From the NCBI GenBank assembly GCA_029204225.1, contig CM055105.1, forward strand, positions 49,917,720-49,981,719: a stretch of 64,000 nt of DNA. The letters are read 5' to 3'. Origin of the DNA: Diphasiastrum complanatum (lineage: Eukaryota > Streptophyta > Lycopodiopsida > Lycopodiales > Lycopodiaceae). The notes under the pieces are model-generated. The model searched no databases. It saw only the letters and a program-made list of their open reading frames with translations, and was not told the DNA's origin. The first letter of the stretch is position 1; each line of letters begins with the position of its first letter. Both the position numbers and the translations under genes were made by a program. This document shows positions 12,969 through 22,769 of the stretch, one piece after another.

Positions 12969-13619
12969 TGTGAAAGATTCAACTAGTTTCATCACATTTT
13001 GCAATATTTCCATATTTGGCATATTGAGGCCAAAACTTGTTTTAGACTTAGAGGTTGACTTTTCAAAGTTCATTAGTCTAAATTTCATCTGAAGAAACAC
13101 TTTTTTGAAAGTGTGGGGAAGATAGAATGCGAGTTTGAGTAGATTCAATTTGAATAAGTTGGGTACATTGAATCTAGACCCAAAATTGGTAGGGCTAGCA
13201 TTTTGGTGGGAAAGCCAAGTGGCCAAATAGGGTTTGGACCTGCTATAAAAGGATGTAACTCGTGGAGAGAGTCATATTCTCTCTTCTCTATCTCATTTCA
13301 TGCTTATACATGGTTCTCTTGGGTTCTACTATCCATTCGTGCACTATCTTGGTGATTGCTTGCAATTCTATGTGTAGAATGATCTATATTTGCTAATTTT
13401 GGATCCACACGTGTGAAATACAGTAGCTTGCTGGTTTTGTACGGACAGCAATAGTACATAATCATTTCATTCAAGTTTGATCAAGTTTTATTAGTGTTTG
13501 CATCTCAAATTGTGTGTAGATGCTAATTTTTCTACATTGGTGAGATTGGTAGTGTATTTCTCTTTCTAACCAAAGATCATTCAAGTAGATTGGATCTTAA
13601 GGATCTGAAATCTTTCACA
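12969..13619 (+). repeat. Copia-1 5' LTR
   Basis: 651 bp, starting TGTGAAAGATT and ending AAATCTTTCACA, so the first and last 11 bases are reverse complements. A TATA box (TATAAAA, 13244-13250) marks the likely U3/R region. It differs from the 3' LTR by scattered substitutions and by retaining 13 bp near the end that the 3' LTR has lost, which shows the insertion is not recent. Confidence 0.95.
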
Positions 13620-13631
13620 TGGTATCAGAGC
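13620..13631 (+). other. Copia-1 primer-binding site
   Basis: TGGTATCAGAGC directly follows the 5' LTR and is the usual initiator tRNA-Met complement of plant copia elements. An untranslated leader of about 590 bp separates it from gag. Confidence 0.93.
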
Positions 13632-14219
13632 TTGTGTTTTAGGTTATGAAGGAGGAAATCAGATCTATCAATGCTTTGGTGAAGATATCAAGTCTAGAGC
13701 ATGCTAGAGAGGATTCTACACCAAAATCGGATTTTTTGCTTTTGTAGATTGGATCTTTTGTAGATCAAAACACTAAATAGGTCAATATACTTGTTCAATT
13801 CCGATTTTTGAATTCACATACTAGATTTGGCCGATTTTTGGATCATTGGTTCAGCCTAAGTGGTGGCTTATAGATTGCATATCAAATTTTCAGCATTTGC
13901 ATGTAGATTTGGAATAGTCAATTTTTTGTGATTTTGTCAAAACCCTAATTTTGATTGGATCTCTAGATAGTGAGCTTGCTGGACTTCATTTGAGTGTGTT
14001 TTAATCTTAGGAAGTGGCAAAAGTCATTAAATTGAGGATAAATCATAGGTTGATCAAGATTCCATGATTCTATGTGTTGATTTGCTTGGATAAGGGCTAG
14101 AAGAGAATTTGTGAGATAGTTTCAAATCTTGGTGATTTCTTTTGAAAGCATTTGTTGTTGTTCAAAGGAGTGCTTTGTGCATTGAAGCAGGTTGAAAGAG
14201 AAGATCAGGTCATTGCTAC

Positions 14220-14777
14220 ATGGCAACCTCAATTAGAGTCATGTTGGAAGCCAATGATAGGCTTACCTCAAGTAACTATTCATTGTGGAAAGTAAGGATG
14301 GAGTCACTTCTTGAGATGAATGATGTTTTGGATATTGTTGTAGGCTTGGAGGAGAGACCAGCAACACAACAAGATCAATTGAGGTATGACAAGAGGGCCA
14401 AGAAGGCTCTACACATGATAAAGATGAATGTTACCAATGAACTTCTCAAGGAAATTGGTAAGTGCACATCATCTTTGGAAGCTTGGAATTTATTGAAGAA
14501 GCTTTATGAATCCAAGTTTACTTCTAGAGTGTTGACTCTAAGAAGGCAAATCTTTTCTTGTTTGCAAAAGAATGAAGAAAGTCCAAGTACTTTTGTTTTG
14601 AGAATGAAAGCATTGAATGATGAGTTAGCTTGCATAGATGAAAGCGTTAAGGAAGGAGAGCTTATGCAAGTGATTCTTAATGGCTTGTTGGATGCTCATG
14701 CTAACATTGTTCAAAGTATTGCTATTCAAAAGACTTTGCCAAGTTTTATGGGATCTTCAAGAGATTTTGATCAATGA
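14220..14777 (+). pseudogene. gag: Copia-1 gag (frameshifted)
   Basis: The frame opens with a retrotransposon Gag N-terminal region (NDRLTSSNYSLWKVRMESLL) and a central capsid-like segment (FVLRMKALNDELA). The frame is lost near 14748, where the coding sense moves to the +1 frame, and terminates at TGA 14775-14777. The Cys/His zinc knuckle is therefore encoded in the next frame. There its first Cys is Trp (14944-14946) in a motif otherwise ending FYCGIKGHFASEC. The normal role is the virus-like particle shell and RNA packaging; this copy cannot make a full Gag. Confidence 0.85.
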
Positions 14778-17121
14778 GGAATATAGGCTTCAAGCAAGAG
14801 GTGGATCTACATCGACACTTCAAGAGGATGCTATGTTCACAAAGGGAAAATTCAAGGGCAAAACCAAAAGCAAGTGGTCTAAAGGGCAAGATCAAGTGGA
14901 TGCTTCTTCAAGTGGCAAAAAGAAGGATAGATCAAAGCTCAAGTGGTTTTATTGTGGCATCAAAGGACACTTTGCAAGTGAGTGCTGCAAGAAGAAGAGA
15001 GATCAAGGAGACAAGCAAGGTAATCTTACTCTTGATGAGGATGGTTTGTATGTGCAAGATGCAAATGATGATGCTTTTGTGATGTCTTCATGTATGCTTG
15101 CTAATGATGGAGATCTAGATCCTTGGTGGATTGATAGTGGAGCAAGTTCACACATGACCTTTCACAAAGAGTACTTCACTTCTTTGTTGGCATATGGAGA
15201 TGACAAGAGGGTGATCTACACGGCCAATGATGGTGAGTGTGCAATCAAAGGGATTGGCACAATTCCTATTTCTCTCTATACAAATAGGAATGTTCATTTG
15301 GAGGATGTCTTGTTCATTCCATCTATTACCAAGAATTTGCTTCGTGTGAGTCAAATGCTAAGTAAGGGCCTCAAGGTGGAGTTTGATGGAGATGCTTGTT
15401 TGATCAAAAGGAAGGATGTCTTGATTGGAAAAGGTAAAAGGCAAGGGAAGTTGTTCAAACTTGATGCTTGTGTTATTGCTAACCAAGTTGGATGTGTTGC
15501 AAGGGAGCAAATTTCTATTCAAGAGTTTTGGCACAAAAGGATGGGACACCTCAACTTCAAGTCATTGGAAGTAATGGCAAGGAAGAAGGTTGTGATTGGT
15601 CTTCCAAGTTTCTTAAGTAATGACAAGCATGTTTATGAGTCTTGTGCTTTGTCTAAGTCACATAGACTACCTTATACTAGATCTACGAAGCCTTTTCAAC
15701 TTGTACATTCGGATATTCATGGATTTACTACAATTAGCAATAGTGGAGCTAAGATGTATGTAACATTCATTGATGATTTTAGTAGATTTTGTTGGATCTA
15801 TTTACTAAAGAGCAAGGATGAAGTGTATGATGTCTTTGTCAAGTTCAAGAATGCAAGAGAGAACCAATTTTCCACAAAGATCAAGTGCTTGAGAGGTGAC
15901 AATGGTGGTGAGTACATTTCTAACAAGTTCAAGGCCTTTTGTAATGAGCATGGGATCAAGAGGGATTATACAACATCAAGGACCCCACAACAAAATGGAG
16001 TGGCTGAAAGGAAGAATGGGACTTTATGTGAAAGTGTTAAAACTATGAGGTTAAGTGCTAATCTTGACAAACCATTTTGGGATCAAGCTTTGTTGTGTGC
16101 CAATTTCTTGTGCAATAGGTGGCCGAGTGCTATTTTGGATGGAAGGACACCTTTTGAGATGCTATTCAAGAGGAGGTTGAGTGTCAACTTTCTAAGAACC
16201 TTTGGATGCACATGCTATGTCAACATTACTCTTGATGATACGACCAAGGAGGATCCATCTTCAAGAAGAGGTATTTTTGTTGGATATAGTGAGGTGAGTA
16301 AAGCCTACAAGGTTTACATCCCTTCTACTAACAAAGTGATTGTTGGTAGAGATGTCATTTTTTATGAGGGGAACATTCCAAAGGTGTCTTCAAGCATGAT
16401 TGATGGTAAAGTAGATGGATCTAACATTCTTGATGTTGACGAGAAGGATCCTATTTTGGATGGTGGTGATGATGGACCTTCATCAAGTCAAAAGCCAAGG
16501 AGAACATCAAGAGAAAGACAAGTACCTTCAAGGCTCACATATGATCCAAAGGGTAAGCAAGTAGTTTCTGGAAATTATGTTGCTTTCCTAACCTCTTTGG
16601 ATGAGCCTACAAGTGTAGATCAAGCAAGGAAAGAAGAGGAGTGGATCCAAGCAATGGATCTCGAGTATCAAGCTCTTATGAAGAATGGAACATGGAGATT
16701 GGTGGAGTTGCCTAAGGACAAGAAAGCTATTGGATGCAAATGGATCTTCAAGGTGAAGACAAACCAAGATGGATCTATCAACAAGTACAAGGCAAGGTTA
16801 GTGGCAAAAGGATATGCTCAACAACAAGGAATTGACTATGATGAGACCTTTGCACCCGTGGCAAAGATGGTAAGCATCCGAGTCATCATTTCACTTGCTA
16901 CACTTTATGGATGGGATCTATGGCAAATGGACATTTCAAATGCATTCTTGAATGGTGATCTTGAGGAGGAAGTATACATGGAGCAACCTGAGAGCTACAT
17001 TTCATCAACAAAGCCAAATCATGTGTGTCTTCTACAAAAGAGTTTGTATGGCCTTAAGCAAGCACCAAGGAGTTGGTATGCTAAGCTTAACACTTTTTTA
17101 CTCTCTCAAGCTTTGTTATGA
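14748..17121 (+). pseudogene. pol: Copia-1 pol: protease, integrase, N-terminal RT
   Basis: A long open frame carries the zinc-knuckle remnant, aspartic protease (WIDSGASSHMT, Asp at 15133), pre-integrase His/Cys domain (HKRMGH), integrase core with D (15712), D (15898) and E (16006, in NGVAERKN), and the RT N-terminal half (DETFAPVAKM, MDISNAFLNGDL, SLYGLKQAPR). The pre-integrase domain has Tyr (15634) where the first Cys of the C-x2-C pair is expected. The frame ends at TGA 17119-17121, with RT continuing in another frame. The encoded activities are polyprotein cleavage, cDNA insertion and reverse transcription. Confidence 0.92.
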
Positions 17122-17513
17122 GTGAGTATGATCATTCACTTTATTATAGGTTTGCTGGAAATGATGTTACCATCTTGCTAATCTATGTGGATGATATCAT
17201 CTTGATTGGTGGAGACAATCAAGATGTGGAAGATATCAAGAATGCTCTTAAGAAGGAGTTTGAGGTGCATGATCTTGGTAATTTGCAATACATTTTAGGA
17301 ATAGAAGTTATGCTAGGAGCAAGCATATTGAGATACAATATCATTTTGTGAGAGAGCGAGTCATTGCAAAGGAGGTGGAGCTTCAACATGTGTCTTCAAG
17401 GGAATGTGTAGCTGATATCTTCACCAAAGCATTGGGAAAAGACTTGTTCATGAAGCATAGGACTTCACTTGGAGTATTATCAAAGTCTATGCTAAAACTA
17501 GTTGAAGAGGGAG
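17118..17513 (+). pseudogene. Copia-1 RT C-terminus joined to RNase H tail by deletion
   Basis: The frame from 17118 holds the RT catalytic YVDD (17184-17195) and continues to LQYILGIEV. At about 17311-17320 it jumps out of frame into the extreme end of RNase H (KHIEIQYHFVRER, ADIFTKALG). Most of RNase H and the connection domain, several hundred bases, is missing. A purine-rich tract GAAGAGGGAG (17504-17513) precedes the 3' LTR. Confidence 0.88.
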
Positions 17514-18147
17514 TGTGAAAGATTCAACTAGTTTCATCACATTTTGCAATATTTCCATATTTGGCATATTGAGGCCAAAACTTGTTTTAGACTTAGAGGT
17601 TGACTTTTCAAAGTTCATTAGTCTAAATTTCATTTGAATAAACACTTTTGTGAAAGTGTGGGAAAGATAGAATGAGAGTTTGAGTAGATTCAATTTGAAT
17701 AAGTTGGGTACATTGAATCTAGACCCAAAATTGGTAGGGTTAGCATTTTGGTGGGAAAGCCAAGTGGCCAAATAGGGTTTGGACCTGCTATAAAAGGATG
17801 TAACTCGTGGAGAGAGTCATCTTCTCTCTTCTCTATCTCATTTCATGCTTATACATGGTTCTCTTAGGTTCTACTATCCATTCGTGCACTATCTTGGTGA
17901 TTGCTTGCAATTCTATGTGTAGAATGATCTATATTTGTTATTTTTGGATCCACACGTGTGAAATATAGTAGCTTGCTGGTTTTGTACAGACAGCAACAGT
18001 ATATAATCATTTCATTCAAGTTTGATCAAGTTCTATTAGTGTTTGCATCTCAAATTGTGTGTAGATGCTGATTTTTTTACATTGGTGAGATTGGTAGTGT
18101 ATTTCTCTTTCTAACGATCATTCAAGTAGATTGGATCTTATTTCACA
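17514..18147 (+). repeat. Copia-1 3' LTR
   Basis: 634 bp starting TGTGAAAGATT and ending TTTCACA. Compared with the 5' LTR it lacks a 13-bp stretch just before the terminal TTTCACA and a few bases upstream, plus substitutions. It is followed by the target-site duplication AGACT (18148-18152). Confidence 0.95.
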
Positions 18148-18270
18148 AGACTTGTGCTCAAGCACAAATCTATCGATATCAAATTTAAGTCAAAAAACAG
18201 ATGAAAAGCACTCAGTCCTGTCTAGAACACCGGCGTCAGAGAGGAACTTATGCAGCTTGTCAGATTCCAT
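18148..18270 (-). pseudogene. gene B relic, copy I, 5' part of exon 1
   Basis: Reading on the minus strand from ATG at 18268-18270 gives MESDKLHKFLSDAGVLDRTE. This lines up with the gene B starts at 42392 (MSNFDFSLLSFFNEFGITDR) and 23591 (MSSFKLELANLL). It has an internal TGA, then runs into the Copia-1 target-site duplication and resumes at 12968 with FEKFWTSIL. The start sits about 80 bp downstream of the last recognised gene H codons, on the same strand. Confidence 0.55.
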
Positions 18271-18353
18271 ATCAGAAATGACAGAGAACACTGGATACTA
18301 GATATCGCAGCAACGTGACAAATAGATCTCTATTCAGTCAATTTTTCTATATT

Positions 18354-20385
18354 TTATTTATCAGTACTAGGAACTAATAAGAGAACAGCTCCTTCTATAA
18401 TCTCGCTCTTCTTTATTTCAAGAAGGGCCTCAATGCCTTCTAAGACAAGAGGAATCTCTGTTATAATATTTCCTTCCTCTGTATTAGAAAGGACTTTTAT
18501 TCCTTTTTGATCATATAAAATATGATCTGCATCTTGAGCAACTTGAAAGGCTGTCAAGACAGGAGCAGCTTCCTTTTGAGGGCCCTCAATCCCAGGTGCA
18601 ACACTTACACCGTCCTGGGCATAGGTTCTGATCCACTCTTGTCGAAATCTATATACATCACCAGGAGTAACGGCTCAAGAGTGAACTATCATCACAAAAC
18701 ACGAGAATCAGCAAATTACAAACAATGATAGTAAAAGAATATGAATAAGAATGAAAGGAACTACAAATGAACAGAATATTACCTTTTCAATATCCACATC
18801 CACTTGTAAATTATACCACTCAAAAATAAGCTTTGTATTGTACAGGATGAACCATGCACAACTAAAGACGTCCTTTTGCTGTACACACTGCATATATAGA
18901 ACAAAAATTAGTAATATTATGATAGAAAATTTATTTATGCTATGACAATACATTTGAATTAAAAAAGGAATACATGCATATTAGAGATAAATTGAATATA
19001 CCTTGAGAGATCTAATGGTTATCTCTCTAATTGAAGTTGTCGTTGTCGGTATTTCCCAAACGACATCATGAAGTAGAGAATCAAATTCTCTATGTGTATT
19101 TGCAGCTGAGTTTAATTTTACACATAGAAAATTTGTTACTCCCTCCTAATTTATCTTTACAAAAAGAATGTTCAGGCTCCAATGCTGACTGCAACAACCA
19201 AAATACAAATATCGATAAATCCATATTTATGAAAAAATTCCTTACTTATTAAAGCAATGAAGCATGCAACAATTTAGATTAAAGCAACAAAACAAAAGAG
19301 CAATCCTTATTTACTTTCATATGGGATCAAATAAAATTTCGCCACAAGACGTCATTCGATAAAATAGACAGCCTTCTCAAAATTGGCTTCTTTCACCTTT
19401 ATCGCTTCAATGAAAAATGGACTAACAACAAAACCTGTACCATGGGAATCAAAACTAATACTATTCTACAAAAAAGAAACTCTGGCTTCTACTATTACAT
19501 CTGAAATTTCTGAGGTTTTTCTGAGGATTTGGGACCTAATCTAAAGTTGCCGAGAAGATCAATTTTATTAGCTAGGTACGTCCCCTATTGATTATAATAG
19601 TCATAATCAAAATAAACTTGGGCTGGATCGTATGGAATTCTAACAAAAAGATTACGTATAGGAACAGAAACAGAAGTGTAAACCATATTCACAGATTTCT
19701 CTGTTATTTTGTCTAGCTCTTCTTGGGTAATCAACACTTTTGGTGAGGAAACCCACTGAGGAGCTGGATGAATAACAAGAGGAGGAAGGGGTGAAGATTC
19801 TCGATCTGAGTTAGATTCTCCAGCGTCTGACTCAGAGCTCAGGAAGATACGGGGTCTCTTGGCCAGGATACGTCTAGGAAGAAGGGAAGCAGCTGGCCTT
19901 CGAGATCCAGCCTTCTTGGGGACAGACTACTTCCTCTTCCTCCTAGAGGTAGTCAGCAAGTCGGTTCTATTCAGAGGCAGGTCTGTGGAGGTGCTGGCAT
20001 AATCAACATGCAGATCAAAATATCTGTCCTGAAGCCTTTTGAGAATGACGAAATCCTTTCGCATGATGGTGACATGCTTACAATGCACTGCCAAAAGACA
20101 AGTATCCTCAAAAAACTGGTACAAAAAATCTTCTATAGCATACTATAAGGCCTACATGACTATCACGACAAAACGAACATTCAGCCCAAGTGATAGAGTG
20201 ACATTCCGTACAGATCGGCCGAAAGTAGCTCTAGGGATCAACAATTCAGTTGATCTCTGGAGTTTTCTAATCTCCCTCAGCCAGACCTGCCTCTTGCCAC
20301 ACCTACGGCCAATACCAGGGGGAACAAGGAAATGGGATGGTTGTACAATGATTATGGCACGGGCAGTGGATTTGGTCTTGGCCAT
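18354..20385 (-). pseudogene. gene H copy III: histone H3/CENH3-like fold with long C-terminal extension
   Basis: The minus strand from ATG at 20383-20385 starts MAKTKSTAR, the signature H3 N-terminus. After a tail about 15 residues shorter than H3's comes VWLREIRKLQRSTELLIPRA (alpha-N/alpha-1; H3 has VALREIRKYQKSTELLIRK). NVRF (loop 1) and FLYQFFEDTCLLAVHCKHVT (alpha-2/loop 2; H3 has FEDTNLCAIHAKRVT) follow, then TIMRKDF. LLIP and MRKDF recall CENH3, but loop 1 has canonical H3 length. After the fold (about 20020) come SRRKRK, a Ser/Asp/Glu-rich linker (SNSDRESSPLPP), ITQEELDKITEK and exon-like pieces at about 18770-18890 and 18354-18640. TAG codons at residues 78 and 81 and one after RKRK make it a pseudogene. 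H3 packs DNA in nucleosomes; a role here is inference only. Confidence 0.78.
20020..20385 (-). other. histone-fold segment of gene H copy III
   Basis: About 122 codons align to H3 without gaps from the LREIR helix to the last helix (FVILKRLQDRY against H3 IQLARRIRGER). The residue at the H3 K4 position is kept (AKTK), and K9 is Ala. The in-frame TAG at codon 81 falls exactly where H3 has Gln in LQEA. Confidence 0.8.
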
Positions 20386-21084
20386 CATTCTCGGAAGAAA
20401 AAAATTAACAAAAAAAGTTTGAACAAAAGCAAAGTGGATGAAAACAAAAAAATTTGCGATAAAAGGGCGCTTGAGATCGATATCAGAACTGAATATCAGT
20501 TTCGAGCGCAAGATCGACATATATTATTTGAAGAAAAGAGATGCGTGCTCGAAAGCAATATTGGAGTAGCCACGGTATCGGACTCGAGCGCAATGTGAGA
20601 TGGCAGAAGCTTGAACGGTGAGAGAGCATGCTTGAGAGCGTTATTGGAAGCAAAAACCGAAAATTTTGCGAAAAAAAATGAAAATTTTGAGGACTTATAT
20701 GTATGAAATTTTTGCACATGTGAAAAGACGGCCGAGACACGTGTCATCAGATAATAGGTCCACATGGAGTGTCCATACTGACAATGATGACCCAATTATG
20801 AGGCCACATGGGCTGGGACACATGCACCAATCCGGTCTCGACGCATGTCATTCTCGCACATGACAGATGTCAGATCAATCATTCTAGGTACGACGCATTA
20901 ATTTTGACCAATCACAAGTTGACACGTGTTCCTTCGCCACTCCTCCACACGAGCAATTTTATTTTATAAATAGGTCTTTTTCGACTCGGATTTTCAAAAT
21001 TTACGATTGCTTGGCCGGATATCGATTTCAAGCGCGTTGTTTGCTATAATTACCCTTCGTTGACTAATTTCTGAACCAATACTG
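20386..21084. promoter_or_regulatory. divergent H/B promoter-like region, copy III (left part)
   Basis: This region lies between gene H (minus) and gene B (plus). A dyad with arms GCGCTTGAGATCGATATC (20467-20484) and about 20490-20509, spaced by 5 bp, opens the region. Further words of the form GATATCG...CGAGCGCA recur near 20575, 20625 and 21015. Plant promoter words are present: ACACGTGTC G-box cores (about 20738 and 20932), CCAATCA (about 20918) and a TATA-like TTTATAAATAGG (about 20962). The same array stands in front of copy IV (41494-42391). Confidence 0.55.
20467..20509. repeat. dyad of the iterated GATATC...GCGC motif
   Basis: Two inverted copies of the motif face each other across a 5-bp spacer. 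The counterpart in copy IV is at about 41577-41617 with several substitutions. Dyads like this often bind dimeric DNA-binding proteins, but no binding protein is identified. Confidence 0.55.
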
Positions 21085-21739
21085 TGTGAAAATTGTCAAC
21101 ATTTCCTAGCTAGTTTGAGGCCTAAATTGGCTAAAATTGTAAATAGTTTTGGTTCTGGAGTTTCACACGTGTGAACCAGGCCACAATGTTTTTATTTACT
21201 GTATTTTTTCAGTATGATGAAGTGTCAAACTTCATACCCTTCAAAATGAGACCATTTTGATGTATTTTGGTCATATAAGCCATTTTTAGCTATTTTTCCT
21301 ATATAGGGAATATCTAGGGTCAAGTACCTTCTAGAGAGAGGAGAGAGAGTCATCTTCCTCATCCATAAATAGTAGGGAAGTCGTGGAGAACAGGTTGGAG
21401 AAACCTTTTGTATGCTTCATTGAGATCAATAGATCATTGTCATTGTTTCTTCCTCCATTGAGAGCATTGTTGTGTGTATTGTCTTCAAGCTATTGTGTAT
21501 GATCTTAGGTGCTTTCCAAAAGTGATAGGCTGATGTATTATGGACTGTATAATGCTATTTTGGGCCGCACTTGATGTTTATGGAAGTTTCCATTTGTGAT
21601 AAATGCTTTTTGATCAAGTTCTTTGCATTCTAGGTAGCATAGAATGTGTTGCCAATTCCTAGCTTATGTAGTTTGGAGTGCAAGCATTCAAGCCAATGAT
21701 CTTGGAGTTTAGATCCACTTAGGATCTGTATTTTTCACA
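21085..21739 (+). mobile_element. solo LTR of a copia-related family
   Basis: 655 bp begin TGTGAAAATTG and end TATTTTTCACA, with TGTGAAAA/TTTTCACA termini. It is flanked by the 5-bp duplication TACTG (21080-21084 and 21740-21744). The paralogous promoter at 42196-42200 has a single TACTG and no LTR, giving a direct empty site. No internal element sequence is present, so LTR-LTR recombination is the likely origin. It sits between the TATA-like box and the gene B start. Confidence 0.93.
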
Positions 21740-21935
21740 TACTGCCTCGTCTGGTATCGTATTCAAGCGCACATTGCATCTCCTTTCTTTTGTGCTATGT
21801 GTTCTTGTGCTCGGATCTGATACTCCAACTTGTAATATCTCTCTCGAGCGCACATTTCCTTGACGTGCTTGTCTGACCTGCAGTTTGTGCTTGAGAGTGA
21901 TATTTGGAATTTTACTTCTGTTGTTTTTGTTTAAA
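21740..21935 (+). promoter_or_regulatory. divergent H/B promoter-like region, copy III (right part)
   Basis: This stretch continues the 42196-42391 sequence after the solo LTR. It carries more copies of the iterated motif (TATCGTATTCAAGCGCA at about 21756, CTCGAGCGCACATT at about 21842, CTTGAGAGTGATATT at about 21889) and leads directly to the gene B ATG. Confidence 0.5.
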
Positions 21936-22214
21936 ATGTCTAATTTTGATTCTAGTTTGCTTTCTTTTTTTCATGAATTTGGTATTACTGATAGGTTGGA
22001 GTATTTCAAATATCTTCTTTCTCCTATTCTTTTTATTCTACCTTCTATAAGTGAGGGCCCTGGTGTGGAGGCATTTTCTGAGATATATCTCAGATTGAAG
22101 TCCCTGCTTAGTACTCCGTTATTCAGATATCGGAATAAGGACATGATTCATTATTAGGACCTGGTGGCACTCGACAAGCATATCTATAAAGCTAAGCTTG
22201 ACAAATTGTTTACC
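21936..22214 (+). pseudogene. gene B relic, copy III, exon 1 start
   Basis: From ATG 21936 the frame reads MSNFDSSLLSFFHEFGITDR and continues through SEGPGVEAFSEIYLRLKSLL, near-identical to copy IV at 42392. A TAG replaces Gln after KDMIHY. The sequence leaves the copy IV match at GTTTACCAtt (about 22212), where the 4.1-kb A'/B' segment starts. Coding resumes at 26309, with about 80 bp of exon lost at the junction. Confidence 0.65.
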
Positions 22215-22242
22215 ATTAGGGCCCTTTTTGGACTCAAAAAGG

Positions 22243-22676
<434 letters not shown>

Positions 22677-22769
22677 GTATACTCCACAAATATTCTATTT
22701 TTTTTTATTTTGGTTCAACTTATCTGAAGATCTCATACACTATTTTGCATATCCTACATTATCATTACA

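Larger units (their letters stand above)
12969..18147 (+). mobile_element. Copia-1: complete Ty1/copia retrotransposon, inactivated
   Basis: The element has two LTRs with TGTGAAAGATT...TTTCACA ends, an initiator-Met primer-binding site, a polypurine tract and copia domain order (gag, protease, integrase, RT, RNase H). It is flanked by a 5-bp target-site duplication AGACT (12964-12968 and 18148-18152). Total length is 5179 bp. It has landed inside exon 1 of gene B copy I. Frameshifts, lost zinc ligands and an internal deletion of most of RNase H make it non-autonomous. Confidence 0.95.

Noticed and set aside
15148-15549. Minus-strand frames inside Copia-1 pol (and similar ones in Copia-2)
   Set aside because: Shadows of the plus-strand pol coding sequence.
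18354-20385. Gene H as a functional histone gene or a true centromeric histone
   Set aside because: In-frame stops in both copies rule out a functional gene as read. CENH3-like residues (LLIP, MRKDF) are suggestive, but loop 1 has H3 length, so I do not assign CENH3.
20152-20520. Longer start for gene H at 20520
   Set aside because: The extra residues upstream of MAKTK are hydrophobic and unrelated to H3, whereas the ATG at 20385 gives the H3-type start and is matched at 41493.
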